Source of the DNA: Azoarcus sp. L1K30
GTDB lineage: Bacteria; Pseudomonadota; Gammaproteobacteria; Burkholderiales; Rhodocyclaceae
Length of the DNA: 64,000 nucleotides
NCBI RefSeq assembly: GCF_018122735.1
Contig: NZ_JAGRRD010000001.1
Coordinates: 332,475 to 396,474, forward strand
Reading direction: 5' to 3'
Part shown: piece after piece, positions 33,021-41,098 of the stretch
How positions within the stretch are numbered: position 1 is the stretch's first letter
Layout: every line of letters begins with the position of its first letter
Program-made: the position numbers and the translations under genes
Notes under the pieces: model-generated
The model's input: the letters and a program-made list of their open reading frames with translations, nothing else
Told to the model about the DNA's origin: nothing
The model's database searches: none

Positions 33021-34981
33021 GCGGTGAAGCCGGCGCCGGGGCGCGTTGGGTGGAAGCTGATTTTCTGCGGGGCGACCTGCGCCTGCAGCCTGGCGACATG
33101 CGGTTTGAGCTCACCCATCACATGCATCTCGCAGCGCTTGCAGTCGAAGCGCAAGGTGAGTGTTTCGTTGCCGTTGATCAGCGTCATCGGGTCGGGCCGA
33201 ATGCCTTTCACTTCCTTGGGGCACAGGTTGAAGCTGTAGCGCAGGCAGTGCTTGGTGATCATCACGGACACTTCGCCGTGCTCTTCGTTGGCTTCGTAGG
33301 CAGCGTCGATCAGCTTGACCCCGTGCCTGACGTAGAAGTCGCGGGCTTTTTCGTTGAGCACGTTGGCGAGATAACTCAGCGAGTCCTCCGGGAACGGCAC
33401 TGGCGGCTCGACAGGGGCCGCGCGCAGCGGGCGGACGTGGGCGCGCTGACGCACGGCTTCCAGCTGCTCGACGGCGTCGCGGCGTAGCGCATTGAGTGCC
33501 GAGGCTGGCAGGAAGGGCGCGTCGGCGACATCGAGCGTGATTTCTTGTGCCGTGAAGATCGTGTTGCCAAGCTTCGCGATGTGGTCGCGGATCGTGCTCC
33601 GTGCGCGTTCGGCGTGCTGTGCGGCTTCGTGCGCTGCCTGGATGGCAGCCGTCGCGGTCACGCCGTCCTCGTCGGTCAGGGTCAGCGCGTAGCCATCGGA
33701 CGTCGCGAAAAAGCGTGCGTCCACCGTGATGCGGCGATCGGCGGATTTCTTTTCCAGCGCACGCTCGAAAGCCTGATCGTGGTTGCGGAACACCGAAGTG
33801 CCCGGCACCAGGTCGGCCGGCAGGGCGTCGGCGGTAAACACGCGATCCACGCCTTCGCCGGCGGCGTCATGCTCGGCGCGGTTGATGCGCAGGCCGGTGA
33901 GCTCGCCCCTGGCGTCGTACCAGGTGAGGCCGTCGCCGTTATTGATTGGTGCCACACGCTCGATCTCGAAGAACTTGTGTGTCTTGCTGTCGATGCGGGT
34001 GACGCGGCCGATCGCTTCACCGACGAACTTGGGCGACTCGAAGGCTTCGATGCCGTGCTGGCGCTTGTTGGTGAAGTAGTCGGTGTAGCCGCGATTGAAG
34101 GTCTTCTCCGCCTGCGGCGTGAACAGGAAGGTGCTGCGTCCGCTCGAGGCCCGCTGCCAGGCCGGGCCGTCGGTATCGGGATGTTCGATGATGTCGTCGA
34201 GCAACTGCCGGTAATGGGCGGTGATGTTCTTGACGTAGGAGAGGTCCTTGTAGCGGCCCTCGATCTTGAACGAGCTCACGCCGGCCGCAGCCAGGGTGCG
34301 CAGGTTGGCGCTCTGGTTGTTGTCCTTCATCGACAGCATGTGCTGGTCGCGCGCGATGATCTTGCCGTCCTTGTCGGCGAGGTCGTAGGGCAGACGACAG
34401 GCCTGCGAGCATTCACCGCGGTTGGCGCTGCGTCCGGTGTGGGCGTGGCTGATGTAGCACTGGCCGCTGAAGGCTACGCACAGTGCGCCGTGCACGAAAT
34501 ATTCCAGCTGGCACGTGGTGGCGGCGGCGATCTTCTTCACTTCGTCCAGCGTCAGCTCGCGCGCGAGCACGATCTGCGAAAAACCGACATCCTGCAGGAA
34601 GCGGGCCTTGGCGGCATTGCGGATGTCCGTCTGGGTGCTGGCGTGGAGCTGGATCGGCGGCAGGTCGAGTTCGAGCAGGCCCATGTCCTGCACGATCAGG
34701 GCGTCGGCCCCGGCATCGTGGAGTTGCCACACGAGCTGGCGTGCGGGTTCGAGTTCGTCGTCGCGCAGGATCGTGTTGAGCGCCACGAACACGCGCGCGT
34801 GAAAGCGGTGAGCGTGCGCGACCAGACGTGCGATGTCCTGGACGGTGTTTTCCGCCGCTGCGCGCGCGCCGAACGACGGTCCGCCGATATAGACGGCATC
34901 TGCCCCGTGGGTGATGGCCTCGATGCCGAAATCGGCATTCTTGGCCGGGGACAGGAGTTCGAGATGATGGCGGGTGTTCAT
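33014..34981 (-). CDS. rlhA: RlhA-type 23S rRNA C2501 hydroxylase (peptidase U32 family)
   Basis: 655 residues, matching E. coli RlhA/YdcP (about 650) and not the shorter TrhP/YegQ (about 450). The U32 core is in the N-terminal half: LELLSPAKNADFGIEAI, HGADAVYIGGPSFGAR, YFVHGALCVAFSGQCYISHA, then the cysteine-rich GRSANRGECSQACRLPYDL and FKIEGRYKDLSYVKNI. A second cysteine set lies at the C-terminus (NLCPKEVKG, FDCKRCEMHVMGELKPH). RlhA uses iron-sulfur chemistry with prephenate to hydroxylate C2501. Convergent with slyX, 7-nt overlap. Confidence 0.85.
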   Translation of the reverse strand: MNTRHHLELLSPAKNADFGIEAITHGADAVYIGGPSFGARAAAENTVQDIARLVAHAHRFHARVFVALNTILRDDELEPARQLVWQLHDAGADALIVQDMGLLELDLPPIQLHASTQTDIRNAAKARFLQDVGFSQIVLARELTLDEVKKIAAATTCQLEYFVHGALCVAFSGQCYISHAHTGRSANRGECSQACRLPYDLADKDGKIIARDQHMLSMKDNNQSANLRTLAAAGVSSFKIEGRYKDLSYVKNITAHYRQLLDDIIEHPDTDGPAWQRASSGRSTFLFTPQAEKTFNRGYTDYFTNKRQHGIEAFESPKFVGEAIGRVTRIDSKTHKFFEIERVAPINNGDGLTWYDARGELTGLRINRAEHDAAGEGVDRVFTADALPADLVPGTSVFRNHDQAFERALEKKSADRRITVDARFFATSDGYALTLTDEDGVTATAAIQAAHEAAQHAERARSTIRDHIAKLGNTIFTAQEITLDVADAPFLPASALNALRRDAVEQLEAVRQRAHVRPLRAAPVEPPVPFPEDSLSYLANVLNEKARDFYVRHGVKLIDAAYEANEEHGEVSVMITKHCLRYSFNLCPKEVKGIRPDPMTLINGNETLTLRFDCKRCEMHVMGELKPHVARLQAQVAPQKISFHPTRPGAGFTAQ

Positions 34982-35041
34982 CGGTGTGGTTGAGGCAAGC
35001 GCTTGAGCGGAAAGGCGGTAATGATACCGGTTCGCGATTTC

Positions 35042-35434
35042 TCAGGCGCGCCTTTCTGCCTGCCCGCCGTCTGTATTCCGCGCCACCGACGGGGGGCGCA
35101 GCGACGCAAACAGGCGCAGTGCGAGCCCTGCGGCGAGCAGTCCGATGGCGTCGGCAAGCCAGTCCCAGACGTCGCCGACGCGATAGGTGGTGAATGACTG
35201 GGCGATTTCCATCGCGGCGCCATAGATCAGCAGACCGATGGCCAGCCGAAACAGACGATCCCGCCAGCCCAGGCTGCCCAGCACCATCAGCCCGGCGAAC
35301 AGCACCGCATGTTCGATCTTGTCCTGCCAGCTGACGATCTGTATCAGCTCGGGGGCAGGGCGCAGGGCGAGCCAGAAGGCGCCGATCAGGGCGAGAGCGA
35401 ACAGCCCTCGATAAAGGCGCGAAGAACGATGCAT
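35042..35434 (-). CDS. VanZ family membrane protein
   Basis: 130 residues from the ATG at 35434. Four hydrophobic spans and the VanZ signature: SWQDKIEHAVLFAGLMVLGS, YGAAMEIAQSF and YRVGDVWDWLADAIGLLAAG. Function unknown; the family is named from a glycopeptide-resistance accessory gene, which does not imply resistance here. It follows the multispan membrane protein by 50 nt and may share its transcript. A much longer open frame upstream is a shadow. Confidence 0.85.
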   Translation of the reverse strand: MHRSSRLYRGLFALALIGAFWLALRPAPELIQIVSWQDKIEHAVLFAGLMVLGSLGWRDRLFRLAIGLLIYGAAMEIAQSFTTYRVGDVWDWLADAIGLLAAGLALRLFASLRPPSVARNTDGGQAERRA

Positions 35435-35484
35435 CGTGTCGGGAGGCAATCGGATGCCTGATGGTTGGTCAGGCCCGGATTCTA

Positions 35485-36780
35485 TCAGGCGGGTGTGACG
35501 GACAGTCCGGCCCGGGGAAGATGGGCGCGCCACTTGCGCACGACATGAACGAGATTGAGCTGCAAAAAGACGAACTCGACGATCAGCATGATGCCGGCGA
35601 CGGGTCCCAGAGGCGGCGCAAGTCCTGCCGCGAGCAGGGTCGCGAGTGCCGCCGCATGGACCCTGAGTTGCGTTCTGGCGCGCACGTCGGGGAGCAGCTT
35701 CTTGACATTGGGGGCCTTGATGCCGGCCTGGGTGAGATGAAGCCAGGCCAGGAAGGGCACGATCTTGTACAGCATGGCACTGGTTGCGCCGCCGAACCCG
35801 CCATGCAGGATCAGGATACCTGCGAGCACCGGCCAGTGGTCCGCGTCGGAGGGGTGGGGGAAGGCCAGCAGCGCGGCGCCGGCCGCGAGTGCCAGCATGG
35901 CCAGGCGGAACGCGCGAAACGAGGCGTCGGGCGTGCTGCGTCGCGAACGCGCCTGCTGCCGCAGCGTGATCACGGCAAAGCCGGTCGCGGCGCCGATCAG
36001 GCACACCGACATCGTGGCCGCCAGCGTGGTGACGTTCGCGACGAGGGCGACCGACCAGGCCGCGAGCAGGACGGTCACCGTCGGGGCCCAGTAGCGGGTG
36101 AGGCGCGCCGGATAGGCCGGCGTGATCTGGAACATCGGTACCACCACCCAGCTCGTGGCCGCCAGCAGCAGGCCTGCCCAGTCCAGCAGGGCCCAGGTAG
36201 CGTGGAGATTGACCGCGACGGCAAGCGGCAGCGGCGCGCCGCGTCCAAGCCCGAGTTCGAGGACCAGCGACAGCCCCAGCAGCAGTGCGACCGTGAGCCC
36301 GCCCAGCGCCAGTCGCAGATCGCGTGGGGTGTGGCTTGCCATGCGTGTTTTCGGCGCGCGGATCGCCGCCAACGCCGCACTGCATAGAAATCCGGTCACG
36401 CCGAGCCCGAGAAAGGTCGCGCCGCCAAGCAGCAGCGAGGGGCGGCCGAACTGGAATCCGGCCGTCAGTCCGATCGCGCCGAGATTGAGGCCGATATGCG
36501 TGAGGCGTGCAGTACGCAGCGGGGCGGTCAGCGTGATGCCTGCCACCACGGGCAGGATCTGGATCAGGGCGCCGAGCATGATCTGCAGCAGGAAGCCCAC
36601 CGCCAGCAGATGCACCAGGGCGAGCGTGCCCGGTGTCCACCTCGATGCCAGCAGACCGCCATCGACAATCAGCAGCAAGCCTGCGGCAATGCCGAACAGC
36701 GGCGCGGTGAGGAAGAACCTCAGCGGCGCGCTGAAGGGGGGCGTGGCGTCGTAACCGAGGCCGGGATTGGCGCCGCTCAT
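35485..36780 (-). CDS. Multispan membrane protein of the hemerythrin operon (NnrS/oxidase-like)
   Basis: 431 residues from the ATG at 36780, which overlaps the DUF2249 stop (ATGA). About twelve hydrophobic spans. Several His residues sit in or next to spans (LALVHLLAVGFLLQIMLGAL, NLHATWALLDWAGLLLAATS, GGFGGATSAMLYKIVPFLAW), a layout seen in NnrS and heme-copper-oxidase-like proteins. I cannot assign a substrate or cofactor. The operon (hemerythrin, DUF2249, this gene) and an FNR/Dnr-type box upstream point to nitrogen-oxide or low-oxygen physiology. Confidence 0.7.
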   Translation of the reverse strand: MSGANPGLGYDATPPFSAPLRFFLTAPLFGIAAGLLLIVDGGLLASRWTPGTLALVHLLAVGFLLQIMLGALIQILPVVAGITLTAPLRTARLTHIGLNLGAIGLTAGFQFGRPSLLLGGATFLGLGVTGFLCSAALAAIRAPKTRMASHTPRDLRLALGGLTVALLLGLSLVLELGLGRGAPLPLAVAVNLHATWALLDWAGLLLAATSWVVVPMFQITPAYPARLTRYWAPTVTVLLAAWSVALVANVTTLAATMSVCLIGAATGFAVITLRQQARSRRSTPDASFRAFRLAMLALAAGAALLAFPHPSDADHWPVLAGILILHGGFGGATSAMLYKIVPFLAWLHLTQAGIKAPNVKKLLPDVRARTQLRVHAAALATLLAAGLAPPLGPVAGIMLIVEFVFLQLNLVHVVRKWRAHLPRAGLSVTPA

Positions 36781-36998
36781 CGACGTTCGATCAACACCTC
36801 GACCGCGCCGTCTGCCCGGATCTGCGGTGTGTAGGCATAACCGTCGCGCTCGAGAATGCGAAACAGCGGATGAGGCATGCGATCGAGCAGGAGCAGTATC
36901 GATCCGCCCGCGCCGAGATCGGCCACGGCTTCCAGGGCCATTTCGAACGGGGCCGGAGGCTCCAGGCCGCGCGCGTCCACCAGGATGGGGGCGCTCAT
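36777..36998 (-). CDS. DUF2249 domain protein
   Basis: 73 residues from the ATG at 36998, which overlaps the hemerythrin stop; its own stop overlaps the next ATG. It is a small TusA-like DUF2249 domain: ILVDARGLEPPAPFEMALEA, then LLLLDRMPHPLFRILERDGY and VEVLIERR. The EPP motif stands where TusA has a catalytic CPxP cysteine, so sulfur transfer is unlikely. DUF2249 genes are often near hemerythrin and denitrification genes. Confidence 0.85.
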   Translation of the reverse strand: MSAPILVDARGLEPPAPFEMALEAVADLGAGGSILLLLDRMPHPLFRILERDGYAYTPQIRADGAVEVLIERR

Positions 36999-37462
36999 GC
37001 CGCCACTCCATGCGTGGCGCGCGCGTGCAGCGTGGTGTCGAGCGCGGCCGCGAGCGCATCGCGCTCGAGGGCAAGGCGATCGTCGCACATGGGGTAGAGG
37101 ATGTTCTCTTCCTTCATGTTGTGCTGCTGGATCATGATCATCAAGGTTTCGGCTTCGCCGCCAAAATCATCGGCTTCACCGGCATCGATGGCGGCGGACA
37201 TGGCGTCGAGGAAGGTGCGCATTTCCGCGTGCTCTGCCCGCATCACCGCGGTCGGCCCGGCACTGAATCCGGTTACCGCCTCAAAGCGGGGAAACAACTG
37301 CGTCTCTTCGGCCCTGAAATGCAGCTCGAGCGCATCGGCGAAGTTTCGCATGGCGGTTCTCGCGGCCGACCAGTCGCCCGCTGCAACATGCGTTTCGACC
37401 CGGGCGAAGAGGTGGTCGCAGGCGCGGTGATCGTCGGTCATCAGGGTGGAGAGTGTGCTCAT
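36995..37462 (-). CDS. Hemerythrin HHE-domain protein
   Basis: 155 residues from the ATG at 37462, which has a good ribosome-binding site (AAGGAG); an extension of 30 codons upstream is less likely. The di-iron ligand pattern of a four-helix HHE domain is present: DDHRACDHLFARVETHV, ALELHFRAEETQLFPRFE, AEHAEMRTFLDAM and IQQHNMKEENILYPMCD. Such proteins bind O2 or NO at a di-iron site and help in nitrosative stress or iron-centre repair. First gene of a three-gene overlapping operon, with an FNR/Dnr-type box 53 nt before the start. Confidence 0.92.
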   Translation of the reverse strand: MSTLSTLMTDDHRACDHLFARVETHVAAGDWSAARTAMRNFADALELHFRAEETQLFPRFEAVTGFSAGPTAVMRAEHAEMRTFLDAMSAAIDAGEADDFGGEAETLMIMIQQHNMKEENILYPMCDDRLALERDALAAALDTTLHARATHGVAA

Positions 37463-37514
37463 CGGGGCTCCTTCGGCAATGGAGTCGATTTTCCGCATCG
37501 ATGCCGGTACCACC

Positions 37515-37528
37515 TTGATGCGGGTCAA
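37515..37528. promoter_or_regulatory. FNR/Dnr-type binding box
   Basis: TTGAT-GCGG-GTCAA is a symmetrical match to the FNR/Anr/Dnr consensus TTGAT-N4-ATCAA with one change. It lies in the 157-nt divergent spacer, 53 nt before the hemerythrin start and 92 nt before the MFS start, so it may control either or both. Low-oxygen or NO-responsive activation is predicted. Confidence 0.65.
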
Positions 37529-37619
37529 GACGCCCATGACGACCTCCGCCACAAAGCGGCCCGCTGCACGCCTAATGCAGGCAGAATGCCGCCTTTGCCT
37601 TGATTGTCGGGGTGCTGAA

Positions 37620-38840
37620 ATGAGTGCTGCGCATGCCCCGGGCAGCTGGGGGCGGATCTTCCTGCCTTTCGCGCTGGGCTATTACCTCTCCTATCTGCTG
37701 CGTACCGTGAATGCGGTCATCTCGCCCGCCCTGAGCGGGGAGCTGGGTCTGTCGGCGGCCGACCTCGGACTGTTGACCAGTACCTATTTTCTCTCGTTCG
37801 GCCTGGCGCAGATTCCGGTCGGCATCGCGCTCGACCGCTTCGGGCCACGACGGGTGGAAGGCGGACTGATGCTGCTCACCGCACTTGGCGCCGTGGCCTT
37901 TGCCGTGGGCGATTCGCTGGCCGCACTGGGCGGTGCGCGGGCGCTGATCGGCGTCGGCGTGTCGGCCTGCCTGATGGGCGCCTTGAAGGGCTTCGCGATG
38001 TGGTACCCGGTCGAGCGTCAGAGCTCGATGACCGGATACATCATGGCCGCGGGGGCACTTGGCGCCCTGACCGCGAGCGCCCCGGTCGAGGCACTGCTGC
38101 CGTTGATGGGGTGGCGCGGCGTGTTCTGGATCATCGCCGGGCTGGCGCTGACGATTTCGGCATGGATCTTCATGTCCCTGCCCGACGAGGCCAGCCATGC
38201 CGGCGGCGAGAGCATCGGGGCCGCACTGCGCTCGGCCGCGCGCATCTTTCCGGCGCCGGCCTTTCTGCGCTTTGCCGCTTCGTCGATGTTCTTTACCGGT
38301 GGTTTCATGGCGATGCAGAGTCTGTGGGCGGTGCCGTGGATGATGCATGTGAGTGGTCTGACGCTGGCGCAGGCGGCTGCCTATCTGGTTGCGCTCAATG
38401 TCGGCATGCTCTGCGGACAATTGTCGATCGGCGTGCTTGGTGCCCGCCTGGCCCACAATGGCGTGCGTCCGCTCAACCTGCTGCAATTCGGCTATGCAGG
38501 GATGCTCGTGGTGCAATTATGCATCCTGTTCGACCTGGGGCCGCTGCTGCTGCTGTGGTTCCTGCTCGGCGTCCTGTCCTCGGTGAATGCACAGACCTAC
38601 CTGGCGACGGCAGCGAATTTTCCTCGGCAGGTCTTTGCCCGCGTGTCGACGTCGATCAACCTGATGGCCTTCGCCGGCGCTTTTGCCGTGCAGTGGGGGC
38701 TGGGACTGGCGCTCGACGCGCTGCAGGGCGCGGGGCGGACGATGCCTGCCTCCCTGTCGATCGCCTTTGGCGGGCTGATCGCGGTGCAGGTGCTTGCCTA
38801 TCTGCCGCTGCTGCCATGGAAGCGCGGCACCAGACCATGA
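37620..38840 (+). CDS. MFS transporter
   Basis: 406 residues from the ATG at 37620; upstream in-frame codons do not look like the family. Twelve predicted spans, with the MFS loop motif in the 2-3 loop (VGIALDRFGPRRVEGGLMLL) and typical packing (LIGVGVSACLMGALKGFAMW, WRGVFWIIAGLALTISAWIF). It transports a small solute across the inner membrane; the substrate is not evident. It is divergent from the hemerythrin operon and shares the spacer with the FNR/Dnr-type box. It is convergent with the LpxH-like gene 9 nt away. Confidence 0.88.
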   Translation: MSAAHAPGSWGRIFLPFALGYYLSYLLRTVNAVISPALSGELGLSAADLGLLTSTYFLSFGLAQIPVGIALDRFGPRRVEGGLMLLTALGAVAFAVGDSLAALGGARALIGVGVSACLMGALKGFAMWYPVERQSSMTGYIMAAGALGALTASAPVEALLPLMGWRGVFWIIAGLALTISAWIFMSLPDEASHAGGESIGAALRSAARIFPAPAFLRFAASSMFFTGGFMAMQSLWAVPWMMHVSGLTLAQAAAYLVALNVGMLCGQLSIGVLGARLAHNGVRPLNLLQFGYAGMLVVQLCILFDLGPLLLLWFLLGVLSSVNAQTYLATAANFPRQVFARVSTSINLMAFAGAFAVQWGLGLALDALQGAGRTMPASLSIAFGGLIAVQVLAYLPLLPWKRGTRP

Positions 38841-38849
38841 GCGCAGGCG

Positions 38850-39674
38850 TCAGGAGGCGAGCCCTTCAGGCTGCGTGGTGGTACTTGCCGTCTGCTCCGC
38901 TTTTGGCGCAGGCAGCGCCGTGACGGCATGGTGTTCCCCGCGCCAGTGGATCAACTCGAGGCGGCCATCGAGATGCTCGACGATGGCGGTGCAACTGTCG
39001 ACCCAGTCGCCGCAGTTCACGTAGGTCAGATCATCGGACTCGCGGATCGTGGCCCAGTGGATATGGCCGCAGATCACGCCATCGACGCCGCGTTCGCGTG
39101 CGCCATGCATCACCGAATCCTCGAAATCGAAGATGAAGCTGACCGCAGTCTTCACCTTTCGCTTGGCGTAGCCGGCCAGCGACCAGTAGCCGGAGATGCC
39201 CAGACGCCGACGGATGCGCGACAGCCCGCCATTGATGCGCACGAGGGCGTTGTAGGCGACATCGCCGAGCACGGCGACCCAGCGATGATGGCGCGTGACC
39301 TGATCATATTCGTCGCCGTGCAGTAACAGGAAGCGGCGTCCGTCGGCGGTTTCGTGGATCCAGTCGTTTTCGAGCTGGATGTCGCCGAAGGTGATGCCGA
39401 TGTATTCGCGCAGGGCTTCGTCATGGTTGCCGGGGATGAAAATCACCCGCGTGCCTTTGCGCGCGCGTCGCAGCACCTTCTGCACCACGGTATTCTGCGT
39501 ACGCGTCCAGTGGATGCTGCGGCTCATCGACCAGAAGTCGACGATGTCGCCGATCAGGAACAGGTTCTCGGACTCGTGGTAGCGCAGGAAGTCGAGCAGA
39601 CGCTCTGCCTGGCAGCCGCGTGTGCCGAGGTGGATGTCCGATAGGAAGATCGAGCGAAGCTGTTTTTCCTGCAT
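38850..39674 (-). CDS. UDP-2,3-diacylglucosamine diphosphatase-like metallophosphatase
   Basis: 274 residues. Calcineurin-type metal motifs in order: SDIHLGTRG, GDIVDFW, GNHDEAL, LLLHGDEYD and GHIHWA. The layout matches the LpxH-like family (LpxH2) and is longer than classical LpxH (about 240). It would hydrolyse UDP-2,3-diacylglucosamine in lipid A synthesis. A role as a general metallophosphoesterase remains possible. Next to it lies the HI0933-type flavoprotein gene, 72 nt away. Confidence 0.82.
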   Translation of the reverse strand: MQEKQLRSIFLSDIHLGTRGCQAERLLDFLRYHESENLFLIGDIVDFWSMSRSIHWTRTQNTVVQKVLRRARKGTRVIFIPGNHDEALREYIGITFGDIQLENDWIHETADGRRFLLLHGDEYDQVTRHHRWVAVLGDVAYNALVRINGGLSRIRRRLGISGYWSLAGYAKRKVKTAVSFIFDFEDSVMHGARERGVDGVICGHIHWATIRESDDLTYVNCGDWVDSCTAIVEHLDGRLELIHWRGEHHAVTALPAPKAEQTASTTTQPEGLAS

Positions 39675-39746
39675 GGGCAGTCTGGGGCGAAAGGGCGCCG
39701 CCCAGCTTGGCGCAAGCGTGTGACAGGGCGATGAAAATGCGCCTGC

Positions 39747-40955
39747 TCAGGCGTGCTGACCCGCGGCGTAGCCGGACGACCAGGCCCACTGGAAGTTGTA
39801 GCCGCCAAGGTGACCGGTGACGTCCATGACTTCGCCCACGAAATACAGGCCCGGCACCGCGCGCGCCTCCATGGTTTTCGACGACAGCGCATGGGTATCG
39901 ACGCCGCCAAGCGTCACCTCAGCTTTGGCATAGCCCTGGGTGCCAGAAGGCACGAGCTGCCAATCGGCCAGGGTGGCGGCGATCTGCCGCAAGTCGGTAT
40001 GGCGGAAGGTGTTGACCGGACCTTCCCACCCTTGCAGCGCGCACAGCGCGTGGGCAAAACGCCGTGGCAGGTGGGCAGACAGCAGGTTGGCGAGCAGCCC
40101 GCGCTCGCCAGCGTGAGCCAGCAACCATGATTCCGCGTCGATGCCGGGCAACAGGTTGAGACTGACCGGTGCCCAGTCGGCCTGGTCATAGGCCTGCGCC
40201 TGCCAGTAGCTGGAGGCCTGCAGGATGGACGGGCCCGACAAGCCGCGATGGGTGATCAGCGCAGCTTCGCGAAAGGCCGGGCCGCGGCAGGAGGCCTCGA
40301 CCTCGAATGAGGCGCCCGCGAGCGGCGCGAGGCGGGACAACGTTTCTGGCGGCAGCGTGAGCGGCACCAGCGCCGGGCGGGGCGGGATGACCGATATGCC
40401 GAACTGTTCCGCGATGTGGTAGCCAAACGGACTGGCGCCGATCTTGGGGATGGACAGTCCGCCGGTCGCGATCACCAGGCTGTGGGCGTAGAATTGGCCC
40501 AAGCTGGTGGCAATGCTGAAGCGATCATGTTCGCCGTCCGTGGCTTCGATCGAGTGCACGGTTGCCGGCATGCCCCACCGCACGGCGCCTTCCTCACATT
40601 CGGCGCGCAGCATGTCGATGATCTGTTGCGCGGAATCGTCACAAAACAGTTGTCCCCAGTCACGCTCGTGATAAGAAATCCCATGGCGTTCGACAAGGTC
40701 TATAAAATCGCGCGCCGTGTAGCGTGAAAGCGCGGAACGGACGAAATGCGGGTTGCGGCACAGGAAGTGTTCGGCGGTAACGCGGCGATTGGTGAAGTTG
40801 CAGCGGCCGCCGCCGGAGATGCGGATCTTTTCGGCAAGTTTGGTGGCGTGGTCGAGCAGCAGCACGCGGCGTCCGCGCTGTCCGGCGGTGGCTGCGCACA
40901 TCATGCCTGCCGCACCGGCGCCGATGACTACGAGGTCGAAGCGTTGCTCTGCCAC
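39747..40955 (-). CDS. HI0933/YhiN-type FAD-dependent flavoprotein
   Basis: 402 residues if started at the GTG at 40955 (VAEQRFDLVVIGAGAAGMMC). The frame is open to 41111, but that start would overlap the divergent gene and puts 52 unlikely residues before the Rossmann fold. FAD-binding motifs: VIGAGAAGMMCA, KIRISGGGRCNFTN, LVIATGGLSIPKIGASPFGY and the C-terminal LYFVGEVMDVTGHLGGYNFQ. Family members are predicted oxidoreductases of unknown substrate. Start is the least sure point. Confidence 0.85.
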   Translation of the reverse strand: MAEQRFDLVVIGAGAAGMMCAATAGQRGRRVLLLDHATKLAEKIRISGGGRCNFTNRRVTAEHFLCRNPHFVRSALSRYTARDFIDLVERHGISYHERDWGQLFCDDSAQQIIDMLRAECEEGAVRWGMPATVHSIEATDGEHDRFSIATSLGQFYAHSLVIATGGLSIPKIGASPFGYHIAEQFGISVIPPRPALVPLTLPPETLSRLAPLAGASFEVEASCRGPAFREAALITHRGLSGPSILQASSYWQAQAYDQADWAPVSLNLLPGIDAESWLLAHAGERGLLANLLSAHLPRRFAHALCALQGWEGPVNTFRHTDLRQIAATLADWQLVPSGTQGYAKAEVTLGGVDTHALSSKTMEARAVPGLYFVGEVMDVTGHLGGYNFQWAWSSGYAAGQHA

Positions 40956-41098
40956 AATGGTGCCCGTTGCATTGAAAGCGGCGCAGAATACGCCCGGCGG
41001 CGACCCGCGGCAAACCTGAAGGCTTCTGGCTGGGAATTTTCCGGCCAGAAGTGTGTTGATTGAATTGAGAGCGGTTTTCCAGCAAGTGGAGCATGTGA

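Noticed and set aside
37446-37619. 58-residue extension of the MFS protein
   Set aside because: It runs through the divergent promoter with the FNR/Dnr-type box and has no resemblance to the family.
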